Positions 1-9,990 of a DNA stretch of 64,000 nt are shown here, one piece after another. This DNA is from Dendrophyllia cribrosa. Lineage: Eukaryota > Cnidaria > Anthozoa > Scleractinia > Dendrophylliidae. A program made the translations under genes and the position numbers. Where the stretch lies: the NCBI GenBank assembly GCA_024195265.1, contig JAJLRJ010000011.1, positions 21,838,027 to 21,902,026 of the forward strand, read 5' to 3'. Each line of letters starts with the position of its first letter. The stretch's first letter is position 1. Under the pieces are notes generated by a model that did no database searches, was not told where the DNA came from, and saw only the letters and a program-made list of their open reading frames with translations.

Positions 1-718
1 GCGCATCGAGGCCGAGCCGTGTCTTCGATGAAATTCAAGAAATGAATACAACTGAATTTAAGCTACACGTTTAAAAACAATTCTCCAAAACTAACGAGTA
101 CACAAACAAAAAGTCAATCACAGATTGATATCAAGATAAATTCCCATCGAAAAATTTGTTTTACCTTTAAGTCCGTCCGGCGACTACTGTGCTTGGAAAT
201 TCTTTAAATCTCCACTTTGGTGCTGAAATCCGTAAAACGAACCCATCTCTCGCATTGCTAAAAACGTATATAGTTCCTCGAAGCAATATTTTATCCCTGA
301 AAGCTCTTCTTTTTCCACTAAAGCGGCTTCTGAGTATCCCTTAATTAGTATCCCTGTCTTGAGTAGCAAACCACGAAAAAATGCAGGAAAATAACGACTT
401 TAATTTAAACCGTTTTCTCCGCTCAGTAAACACAGCAAAACATCAAAGTGTTTTCCCAGCTGACGTGACATTCGGCCGTGTAACCGCGCGAAAAAAAAGC
501 CTCGCTTTGGTTTCAACATGACGTCGTACGCGCATGTTTTGCGACGTCATACGCGCCCGCGAGCTAGTCCTGCACGACGGAGCTACCTGCGCGACGGAGG
601 GCGGCGGGCACACGCGCGCCCGCGAAACATTCCGCTAGCCATGACCATGAAAAATGACGGGCTAGGTAGTATAGGGCTGCGCAGCCGGGCCTTCGGCCCG
701 GCGAGTGCTCCGCTAAAA
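1..718 (-). repeat. dispersed GC-tipped repeat, copy 1, cut by window edge
   Basis: Read on the minus strand, this stretch matches 46056-46810 (plus strand) along most of its length. The shared order is a GC-rich hairpin tip (GGGCCGAAGGCCC), a block with a GACGTCATACGCG-type motif, then a region around CTACTCAAGACAGG. The tip begins with AGCGGAGC in both copies, which suggests a real element terminus near 715. A small minus-strand reading frame at 184-369 lies inside the repeat and is not a host gene. The class is unknown; no transposase is visible. Confidence 0.75.
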
Positions 719-1112
719 AGTTAAGGTTCAAGGTGCATTTTGTCTAATATTTTTAGGGTTTCAAGTAATTTGAGACCCAATCGCACAACATGGAATTTTT
801 AAAAGATATTGTATTTGGGGAACTTCATCAAATAAGCAAAATTATTAGCTATTGTCTTCTGCTTTTCTGATTGGTTAAGCACGAACATTTCCTAAAATTT
901 ATTTGACGCAAATGGATTTTCTTTATTATTATACTGAAATATAATTATGAACCATCAGCCCCTCCTTTATCTTTGAAATCAAAGGTATTCTATGTGGGAA
1001 AGAGCCAATGCCGCAGAACAATGAAGTTTACGGTAGTTCTTATGTGGAGCATTACTTAATTTGCTTGTCAGTATTAAGAAAAATGTAATTTTGGTCGTGT
1101 CGCAAAGTGGGG

Positions 1113-1246
1113 CTTTGGCCATCCTCGGAAACCCAGGGGCAGTTAGTGGGGCGAGGGAGAGTAGAAGGGGGTAAAAAAAGCGGGAGATCAGAATATACCC
1201 TCCCTCACCCCACTAACTGTCCCTGGGTCTCCGAGGATGGGCTTTG
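1113..1246. repeat. fold-back element, 134 bp
   Basis: The first and last ~45 bases are inverted copies with few mismatches. The left arm carries CATCCTCGGAAACCCAGG and the right arm its reverse complement with A/G differences. A purine-rich loop of about 40 bases separates them. This is probably a MITE-like dispersed palindrome. Confidence 0.7.
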
Positions 1247-1342
1247 ACACTCTTTTCTAAGCACCACCGTGGAGATTTTGTATATTTCGGGTGACCCTAG
1301 TGTCGGGATTTTCAATTGTCTGTGTGGGGGTGGGGCGGGGGT

Positions 1343-1365
1343 GGGGGGGGGGGGGGGGGGGGGGG
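1343..1365. repeat. poly-G run (23 G)
   Basis: Uninterrupted G tract preceded by G-rich sequence. It is one of at least eleven homopolymer G/C tracts of 20 or more bases in the window. Confidence 0.95.
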
Positions 1366-2872
1366 TTTAAGGAATGGTCAGCCTTGGATTTGACTGCACT
1401 CATAGATTTGACGTCATTTTATGCGCTTAATTAATACCGCGTGCAAACCTTTTTTAAACTATGTAGTATATAGTATAGTATGTAGTTGTGAAACAAACGG
1501 ATCGATACTACAGCAACTGATTGGCTGGCAAGGTCCAATCAGAACGTAGGCTGCGCGCAGACGTATCCGATTTCTTTGCTCCCCGCCTTGTTTTGACCAT
1601 ACATAGCAAAGGTGTGATGGTACTTGAGGTTTACCACAGCATGTGTAGATCATAGCCGTTGATAGAGGCTGCAAAGTTTTGTAAGGAAAGTGACTTGCAT
1701 CGGGTTTTAAATCCACTGTATGGACACAAAGGAAATTAAGCCAACATTCTAAGTTTTATTCTGTCGACTACACAAGTAAAAACTTGTGTTGAAAAACCGC
1801 ACGATAATAGTCTTAATCTATCGCCGGAAAACCGGAACACGATTTTGAATTGTTAACACTGACGAAAGCGAAAAATAAACATTTGATTCTCGGAACGTGA
1901 CACAATCCCATTTCCCCGGAGATAATTCCGCACCTCGGATATTTAATATCACCTTATCAAAAAGACAAATAGAAATATCTACTACCGAATTTTCTCCCGA
2001 TGACATTTGCAAATTTATTTGAGTGCAATTTAGAAAGTTTCAGACCGCTAAGCGTATAATTTATTTTGCATAACAAAGGTTTGTATAAATCAGTGTTTTC
2101 TTTGTCTTAACTTTAATTTAAATGCAAAACAAAATATTGTTGACCAGCAAAGGAAACAATAGATTGCACGTGAAACGACGCAAGTAGTTGGTCATTAAAC
2201 GAAAAAAACAAAAAAACAACAACACTAAATTACTTCCCTTTTGACTTGTCAGAAGTTAACCCTGTGCAAGTGAAATGCCAAAATCTCGAGTTTGTTTATT
2301 AACCTAAAATAGCAGTGATATCGATCGAGATTAATCCATCTTACCATGGATATTGAACCTTGTGCATTTGATGCCTTGTACTTTAGTCAATTGTCTTGAG
2401 GACCTTGAACGCGGATAAATCAACCATATTGCCAAACAACCACAGGGCAAAAAGTTTACAAATGATCAAATGTAATAAATCCTCGACATCTGAGTAAAAT
2501 TGATAAGCATCTAAGGCTATACGATTTTTTATGTGTCGCTATGTCCATTACTCGCGCCTGTGTTGATTTCATCGCGTGATACGTAGTGCAAAGTACTTCG
2601 CAATACTACGGCTCCGATTGCAGAGATTTTTAAACATTTCACCTTCGCCTTGCTGCGATATTACCGGCCGTTAAGTCGCAAAATAGCATTTATTTTTCTC
2701 CAATCTTGTGGTTACTTGTTAAATTAAGCGATTATCGCTAAATCAATAACAGAACGTGCTTAATGAGCGATGTTCAATTGCTGTTTGCGCGATCGCAAGT
2801 TTCTCGCTTGAAAAACACTGATTCATTCATCGCTGCGTTCAAATGTTGCAAGCTAGAATACTTAGCACTTAC

Positions 2873-2948
2873 CTTCAGTTTGCGCAGAACACATAAATAG
2901 TAATCCTAATAGAAGTAATCCAAGGGAGTGATGCAAAATCTTTTCCAT
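2873..2948 (-). CDS. signal-peptide first exon of a third receptor-like gene (RTK-3), rest outside the window
   Basis: An ATG at 2948 opens 25 codons reading MEKILHHSLGLLLLGLLFMC and then SAQTE. This is a short charged N-terminus, a leucine-rich hydrophobic core and a small-residue cleavage region, typical of a secretory signal peptide. The frame ends at a strong donor (G|gtaagt) in phase 1. RTK-1 and RTK-2 also begin with a signal-peptide exon ending in phase 1, on the same strand, so this is probably the start of the next gene in the tandem cluster. No downstream exon was found before the window ends. Alternatively it belongs to an unrelated secreted or membrane protein, or is an alternative first exon. 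Confidence 0.55.
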
Positions 2949-3374
2949 GTTGGACTATGCATGAAAGACGAGCGGCCACCAATAAACATTCACTATAACA
3001 CGATCACGGTTTCTCTAAGAAAACCCCGTCGGCATCGTTGTCTCGATACAGAGTTTTAGAAATCTTTGCACGAGAACCTGGATATCAAAGCATTACTGTG
3101 CTGCTCCAAGAAATTAGCAAGTTTAAGCGGAATTCAGAGGCTATGACTTGACGCAAATTGAACGGAAATGTCTGTGTACGGTGCTGGACTGTGGCGTGGC
3201 GAAAGACGTAACGGGAAACGATATGGCAACGAGAAAGACTGGGCAATAATTTCCATATTTATTTGCATTTGAAGGTGGATACATATATATATGCACGGGA
3301 TGATCAGGATTTCGTGGGGATCTCATTTTGTTCCCTTTTATTTTGAGGTGGGGAAAGAAGAGGAAATGTTAACG

Positions 3375-3620
3375 GACCCCGGGGGGAGGAATCCCATATA
3401 AAATTGACAGGTGTGATCGTAAGAAATTTTGAAAGGAATCCCTAAAGGACCAGAAACCCGTTTTGTGGGGGTGGGTCACATTATTTTTTACCCCCAAAAT
3501 TAAAAGGTACCAATTCTTTCTAAAAAGTTGTTTCTGTCACTATATTTTTCTGGCTTGACATTCTAAAAGGTATCACAATAACTGACAGTGGTCATTTTCG
3601 ATTCAAACACATTTAATGGC
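3375..3620 (+). repeat. GACGGGGGTG-family dispersed repeat, divergent copy
   Basis: Starts with GGGGGGAGGAATCCCATATA, followed by a degenerate TGACAGGTGTGATCGT block and several AAAGGTACCA or AAAGGTATCA words. The same order occurs at 54588-54780 and 63128-63416. Non-coding. Confidence 0.5.
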
Positions 3621-3639
3621 ACTATACCACGAATTTTAA

Positions 3640-4845
3640 AGTGCACCTAACCCCAAATTTTTTTTTCGCTTAATCAACTCTCTATGTACGTTGTAAAGTT
3701 GAATAGTAAATATTTCTTGTTTTTTAACGTTGCGTTAGTGAATAATAGAGGTTTGAATTTACAAAATGTTCATAAGATGTCGTCAAATCCAGACTCGTTT
3801 ATTATACAACTACTTGTTTCCACCGCCAAGAAATATTTTTTTTACAAATCAATTGACTACATGTATTAACAGTTTTTATTTAGCATTTATTAAATTGATT
3901 ATCCTTAAGCTGTGAACTGCGTATTGTAAATTGAAGTAGAAATAATGGTAAAGTCTTGATTTGACGTCATCTAATTAGAATTAATTTTGTAAATTCAAAT
4001 CTCTATAACTCACTAAGGGCCTGTTTATATGGAGAAAAGTTGGCCCGGGTAGGAGGGTCACCCGCCCACCCGAGCTACCCTGGGCGAGCCAAGTTTTCAT
4101 ACTTTCCCTTACAAAACGCGGCGAACTGTTTATATGAGAATCTCAAAGTTGGCTCGGCTAGCCGGGTCACCCTCTTTCGATGGCAGGGTGACCCGGCTGG
4201 CCGAGCCAACTTTTTCTCATATAAACGGTTTGGCTCGGCTAACCGGGCCAACTCGGTCAACTATAGATAATCTGGGCATGCGCAGGCTAGTTTCTGCCAC
4301 AAGACTGAAATGAACATTTGAATATTTCTTTGTAACGTCCGAGATTTGAATGAAACCTTGAAGATCTCTCTGGAAAACACTTTGAAAGCCACGAGTTAAC
4401 GGAAAAATAACTTCGCTACACGCATAAAAAACCTAATATTGTTCGGATATGTAACATTTCAAATAAAATGATATTTTGTTGCTCTTTGTTTCCGAAAATA
4501 CGGAAAATTCTCACGGGAATTCCGAATCTCGGAATGAATTTACAAAACCGATGCGTAAACTTGAAAACTCCATTCAAATTTTCAAAAATACTAGTCACGC
4601 TTGATGGAGCACGGACAGCTTTGGCTGACTTGGCTCGGTCAGGCGAGACAACATTTTTGTCATGCGAACGCTCGGTAAAGTTGTCCCGGTTGGGCGGGTG
4701 ACCCTCCTACCCGGGCCAACTTTTCTCCATATAAACAGGCCCTAACGCGACGTTAAAAACAAGAAATATTTCACTATTCGACTTTTCAAAGTACATTTAG
4801 TTGATTAAAAGAAAAAATAATGGGGGTAAGGTGCACTTTAATTTA
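3640..4845. repeat. inverted-repeat element interrupted by a MITE
   Basis: About 100 bases at 3640-3740 (AAGTGCACCT, TTAATCAACT, AAATATTTCTTGTTTTT in order) recur inverted at 4745-4845. The copies are divergent. The 726-bp Harbinger-like MITE at 4017-4742 sits in the loop. A related single arm is near 52930-53060. Confidence 0.6.
4017..4742. mobile_element. PIF/Harbinger-like MITE, 726 bp, TSD TAA
   Basis: Both ends carry near-perfect inverted repeats of about 50 bp starting GGGCCTGTTTATATGGAGA. They are flanked directly by TAA on each side (4014-4016 and 4743-4745). A 3-bp TWA target duplication and G-rich termini are the signature of PIF/Harbinger elements. Internal GGCTCGGCTA/ACCGGGCCAAC motifs are also inverted, so the element is a multi-arm palindrome. 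There is no transposase, so it is non-autonomous. Confidence 0.8.
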
Positions 4846-4849
4846 AGGT

Positions 4850-6860
4850 GCAACAATCATCCACATCACTTTAAGGCGGGACTTAACCTAAACGCCATTT
4901 TTCCGCCACTTGACATGGCTTTAATGGAAATATCTCGTTCGCGTTTCAAGTGATCCATAAAATCCATGCTCATCCCCTGAATCTATGTTGCGGGGTGTCT
5001 TGAAACGTTTTGGGGTATGTTTGGGAGGAAATAGTTTTTCTCAAAGGATTTGTAAAATTAAGAGAAATAAGAAATATTGAAGTCTTAAAAATAGAATTTG
5101 TAGTTAATAATTAATAGGCGGACACCAAGTTAGTCCACTAGCAACCTGGGGTACTCTTGCGTGGGTATTAACTGTCTGTTGGTGTTCCAAAAATCATTTT
5201 CTTTCTTCTATCCCTTCTTTAAACATCTTCAAATTTCATTCAAATTAATGTTTACCCCCGGGGACCCACGTCACTTAAATACACTTTTTTTTAAAATTAG
5301 AACGCCTAATTTTTTGGCTGAGGCTGAGGTGGGGCCGTACATTCTTATTTTTTGGCGATTTGAGCCTGAAAACGTTCTTGGCAGGTTCATAGGATAAATG
5401 GTACAGTAGTTCAGTAAATAATAGTCATGAATAAGAAGCCAATACTGATTAAAGGTAAAGTTTTACAAGTTTGCTAATTATTAGAATGCTCGCTGGTATA
5501 AAAATGGAAAAAGATTTGTATACATTTCTTATCTCACTGTAAATCATGGTAAAATAGGCTATATCTCAGCCTGGGTGCGTTCTTGGCACGTTCTTAAATT
5601 TCCGGCCAATCTTCTTCTTGTACGAAAAGCTTCTTAATATATGAAAAAAGAGTGTGCGGAAGTCCCAATCCGACGCGGCACAACACTCTATTCGGAGCCT
5701 CTATACCTTAAAGGTTTTTAGCACTTTTATCTTCGCGACAGAACTTTTAAAAATGAATCAGCTGGTTAAATTTCGCGTCACACACATTTCAAGGAAAATT
5801 TTCTGCAAACAAGGCAATCAGTTTTCTTCAACGGGGTTCTTCGAAGGGGGGGGGAGGGGGTGGGGGGAAATTTAATTTCCCTCCACTCCCCCCCCGCACC
5901 CCCAAACCACGAGAGCTTGCTCGCAGGCTAACTTTTTTAGAACAAGTCCAGACATATATATACCGAAATATTGTCCGCGCTCAGACGGCTATCATTGCCA
6001 GCTTCCTGTGTGAATAGGAAACGTCTTCACTTGTTGACAGGCAAGTCAAATTGACACATGTCTCGAAGCACGTCTCCGGTCGGCCACTGGCCTCTATGAG
6101 GTGTCCTCTACCGCACAACTTTACAAAACCTGTCGCTGCAACGGGCAATATTATAACAATTACAACGAAGATAAGCCATGCTTACGCCTTCAAGAAAAAC
6201 GAGAAATAGCAGCAAAGCACACGTTGACGCGTTGACCACCCGTAAGTATTTAGGTCTAGGCGTGGATTTTCACGGCTTATCGGAAATAGCGTGACGAATT
6301 GCGTGACACGTTTCAACCTGTATCAATCTGAAGCAAAACATCGTTTAAACCTGAAACTTTTTGTGAAAGATTATAACACTGGTATCCACATACCATGTTA
6401 GAAACAGCTTTGTAGGATGTATACTTTAGATTTTTGAATATTTATGACGTCATGTGCAAACCAAGAATAGGTACATTGGAATTGGAACACTGGTTATTCA
6501 GCCTATACACAGAACTGTTTAAAGGTTTCAATAAATCACGTGGATTGAAGGATTACGAGCACAATATAATGGCTAGTGACTACCTAAAACCCTTATTTCA
6601 TTTTTGCCCTGTGTTGTGTCGTTTTATTTTGTTTCCTTGCAATAGACAAAGTGGTTTGATACATTGTTTCATCAGTGTTATCGCACTTACGAACCGTGCT
6701 GGCAAGAATTTTGCAAGTTGTAGATGAAGTATAGACTTTCTCAAAGTCCCTTCCAATACTAATTTTCGATGAGTTAGTTTTTTCGTTAGAAGGCAATCAA
6801 CCAAGAATATAATACCACAGAAAACAGGAAATTGAATATATATTTTCAAGCAAGGAACTA
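4850..6860. other. stretch without a recognisable gene
   Basis: Both strands hold only short frames without domain, signal peptide or convincing splice context. A G-rich then C-rich inverted patch lies at 5847-5905. If RTK-2 has transmembrane and kinase exons they should lie in or near this interval, but no P-loop, HRD or DFG motif is visible on the minus strand. Confidence 0.45.
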
Positions 6861-6865
6861 TGACC

Positions 6866-7275
6866 CCGAGTCCCGGGGGGGGGGGGGGGGGGGGGGGGGT
6901 ACTCCCTATAATGGGCTACACGGGGATGTTTCGCCCGAAAGGGGTACCTTTTTGAGGCTGGAGGTATATGAAAGGGTAGGGATTTCACGAGTAGAAGTGT
7001 ATGAAAGGGTAGGGATTTCACGAAGTATAGGAAAGGGTAGGGAAAACACGAGTTGAAGTATAAAAAGGGTGGGAAAACTGCCATTTAAGTATAAAAGGGC
7101 CTTTCAAAATATATCAAACAGAAGTACGTAAAGGCTATATGAAAGGGGTACCATTTTCAATGAAAGGTATATGAAAGGAGTACCTTTTCTGTCAAAAACG
7201 GTATATGAAAGGGTAAGGGTTCGGACCACGAGGTGGAGCATCCCCCGTACAAAACTTTGTTGAGTACCCCCCGAG
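6866..7275 (+). repeat. poly-G-tipped 'tatatgaaagggtaggg' repeat, copy 1
   Basis: A 25-G run (6875-6899) leads into TACTCCCTATAATGGGCTA, a GGGGATGTTTCGCCCGAAAG block, and then several degenerate units containing TATGAAAGGGTAGGG. The same order is found inverted at 11706-12178. It ends with a reversed partial copy of its own start (GAGCATCCCCCGT ... GAGTACCCCCCG). Non-coding dispersed repeat. Confidence 0.75.
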
Positions 7276-8280
7276 TGGTCTGAACCAAGACTACACTCGC
7301 GCGCGCTGCCACGTGAGCATGTGAGCTATTTTACGGTGTAACAAACTGTTTTACGGGCTATTTAAAGGTTTTGTATTCCTGAAGAAGGCAGCATTGCCGA
7401 AACGCCGAAATACGATTATGAACAGCGTCGAAATTCACATACCGTTTCATTTTAGTATTAAGGGAAAAAAAGTGTTGCGAGTTCTGACGCCGGGGATAGT
7501 TTCCCGCGCGTTCTTACCGCATGTACTTTTTCCTTCGCGTCGCTGCACTCCACCCGGCGTATCACATCGAACGAAATCGAAATCGAACTCAATCGAACTC
7601 AATCGAACGAAAGAGTTCGATGTAGTTCGGCCATCGAACGAAATCGAACGCAAACATTTTTTGTGAGTTTGATGCCCGAACCAAATCGAATTAAATCGAA
7701 CGAAATCGAACGGTCATGGTTCGATTTTGTTCAATTAAGTTCGGAAATCGAACTTTGAGCTAAAATACAAAATAAAGAGTCTGAAGTCGATCAGGTGAAC
7801 GTGTGAAACTTTAATCTATTTTCGCAGAAACGGCATATTATTACCATGTCAGATTATTGCACATGACAGAGAAGATGCCCTCCTTGACTTATGTTCTTCT
7901 CAGAGTTGCGCAACAACAACTTTCAAACCAGAAGTAAATGCCGACTGCACCAGGGCTGGAATCAAATTTAGCACTGCGACACAAGCAGTGGCGTATAAAA
8001 TATCGATGATTAGGCGGAAAAGTAGAAAATAATACTACCATTACAATTTTTTCGTATTCCTCCAGGGCACTTAGCAGCGATGCGAAGAGCAGAATCTGGA
8101 TAACGTGTCATGAATATTCAGACATTCGGCTTGCATTCATCATTGACAACAGAAAGATCACATAAATTAGTATAATTTTTTTTTCTTCAGATCAAAATCA
8201 CAGGAAACGGGGATCTTGAAAACAATGTCTCGAGTCTCGATGGCCAACTGATCATGACCTCGACTAAAATCGTGACCATA

Positions 8281-8873
8281 ATGCATGGTTCAATTCCTAC
8301 AGTTACCATCCCCCCCCCCCCCCCCCCCCCCGGGCACACCCCCGGGGACTTGCCATTTTTTCTTCACTTGGCGTCCTATTCCCCACCCCCGGGCACAAAG
8401 AAAGAGGTAATTCCCCACCCCCGGGACTAGAATGGACTAGACTCGTATGGCTACAAAGATCAGGAAGCAGCTCTCCTATGATTGCTCGCGTTTCTTTGGC
8501 TTTCATCGCTCCTCTCTTGCGGTTGTTTCGTGGACTGAGGATGTGTTCTTCCCATCACTTCACAACATCCACTGACAGGCAACAGTCCTTCAAATACAGG
8601 CTTAACTTTGCCAGATTGTTTTCTTCTAGCCAATTACTAACAAATTGTAAGGATTTCCCAGCAAAGAAGTCCGCTTGTTGAGTCATGTCGTCCGCCATGT
8701 GCTTCGACGAAATTTTCGCCCCACAATTCCTTGCGCACCTAGATTATCCCCACCCCTTACCCCCGGGACAAGACTACTTGCAAAATTACCCACCCCCGGG
8801 CCACAAGGGCCGACTTTGTCCCGGGGGTTGCCCGGGGGGGGGGAATGGTAACTGTAGTAATTGAACCATGCAT
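8281..8873. repeat. fold-back element with poly-C, 593 bp
   Basis: The ends are inverted copies of about 37 bp (ATGCATGGTTCAATTCCTAC followed by AGTTACCAT). The left arm runs straight into a 22-C tract (8310-8331) and the right arm out of a G tract. Interior CCCCACCCCCGGG motifs are repeated. No coding content is recognised. Confidence 0.75.
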
Positions 8874-8977
8874 AATACGCGGCCGAAACTATTGATTCAT
8901 GTTTGGTACAAAGATGGGCCTTGAATTGTCCTGCCTCAAACCTTCCCTGAGATTGTGGGAGCAACTTCGCCATCCAA

Positions 8978-9260
8978 CAACATTAACAACAATTTATTGA
9001 GGTATTTCCATATCTATACATGGCATTACCTAAGCTACATAGATTAATTTCTAATTAAATTTACTTCTGAAATAATATTTTGTATCTATAATTCATGATA
9101 TCGAAAATAAAAGCAGCACCTGATCTACAAATAAAGGGATCAATGCTGTTAAAAAGAAACAAAATTTTTGAGTTGATATCGAAGTCTTTGAAAAAGTTGA
9201 AAAAGTTGTCGACACGAATAAGATTCAAAGTTGATCTTGCCTCGACAACTTGAATAATAA
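8978..9260 (-). repeat. retroposon-tail-like dispersed repeat, copy 1
   Basis: Shares ACAACAATTTATTGA, GGCATTACCTA, TTTCTGAAATAAT-like and AATAAAAGCAGCA blocks in the same order and orientation with 10562-10860. The leading ACAACAACAATTTATTG reads as an A-rich tail on the minus strand. This suggests an antisense LINE or SINE 3' end; the family is not identified. Confidence 0.55.
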
Positions 9261-9346
9261 AATTTCTGTGTAAGTTTCAGGAGTGTTTTATTTCCCGGGT
9301 TTATTTTTATCTGTTGGCAATTCAGTTCTTAAGATATTTGTATGTT

Positions 9347-9495
9347 AATAGGTGGTTTGCAACCAATCTCTAGAGACATAGATAACAATAGTGAAACGAA
9401 CAAATGCTGGTGGACGAACAAAAGGAGCTAATGAGAGAACTATTGTTTATGTCCACCAGCATGGCGGCGATGACGTAACATGAAAACCACCTATT
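9347..9495. repeat. small MITE-like element, 149 bp
   Basis: Perfect 12-bp terminal inverted repeats AATAGGTGGTTT / AAACCACCTATT. A second, inner inverted pair is TGCTGGTGGAC / GTCCACCAGCA. Non-coding. Confidence 0.6.
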
Positions 9496-9918
9496 GATTA
9501 ATTTTCATCCCGGGTTTCCGAACTGAGCACGGTGACAGGAAATCCAGTAAATGACCCAAAGGCCAGATGGAGAGCTGGCGGCGGAGTGTATCGGGAGTGT
9601 ATGTTCCCGTGAAAATCGAGTCATGTTTGGGGAAGCGAAAAGCCAGGGGAATCCGACGTGCGCTTCGGCTCGATTTTCAGCCGTTTTGTGCGCCCGCGTG
9701 CCTTCGCACACACCGTTCGATTAAGTTCGATGGAGTTCGAAAATCGAATTCAATTTTGTTCGACGATTCGAATTTTTTTTTGTGTGTTCGATTTCGTTAG
9801 ATGGCCGAACTCCATCAAACTCAATCAAACGAGAGAGTTCGATTGAGTTCGAAAACCGAACGTTCGATGTGATACGCCGGGGTAGCAGGATAGTCAGTTA
9901 GTTTAGTTTACAACCTAC

Positions 9919-9990
9919 CTGAAATAAAAGGAGCCCGTATGGGCAGGTTTTCTACTGCGTTCTGTGGTGTCTGGGAAGTTGGCGACAAAT
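9919..9990 (-). CDS. RTK-2 exon 4: Ser/Pro stalk
   Basis: A 72-base phase 1 to phase 1 exon between acceptor ttttacag and donor TCAG|gtaggt. It encodes DLSPTSQTPQNAVENLPIRA and a few more residues. The composition suits a juxtamembrane stalk, and the position equals the start of the RTK-1 stalk/TM exon. Support rests on splice sites and phase only. Confidence 0.5.

Larger units (their letters stand above)
719..2872. other. stretch without a recognisable gene
   Basis: This would be intron 1 of the putative third receptor gene. I see no trefoil or CRD cysteine pattern on the minus strand. It holds a small fold-back (1113-1246) and a 23-G run (1343-1365). Short frames at 1459-1716 and 1818-2012 (minus) have no domain or splice-site support. 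Confidence 0.5.
7552..9886. repeat. large inverted-repeat element with TCGAA-rich arms
   Basis: Left arm 7552-7758 and right arm 9712-9886 both start, inverted, with CGGCGTATCACATCGAAC and share GTTCGGCCATC and AACGAAATCGAAC blocks. The arms are composed almost wholly of degenerate ATCGAAC/AATCGAA units. The 1.95 kb between them holds other fold-backs (8281-8873, 9347-9495) and a retroposon-tail-like repeat. A third divergent TCGAA-rich copy lies at 23820-23962. Confidence 0.6.

Noticed and set aside
184..369. Minus-strand frame of 61 codons
   Set aside because: Lies inside the dispersed repeat also found at 46056-46810, where the frame is not preserved.
6061..6200. Possible TM or kinase exon for RTK-2 on the minus strand
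   Set aside because: Translation in all three frames gives stops and no P-loop, helix or splice-site framing.
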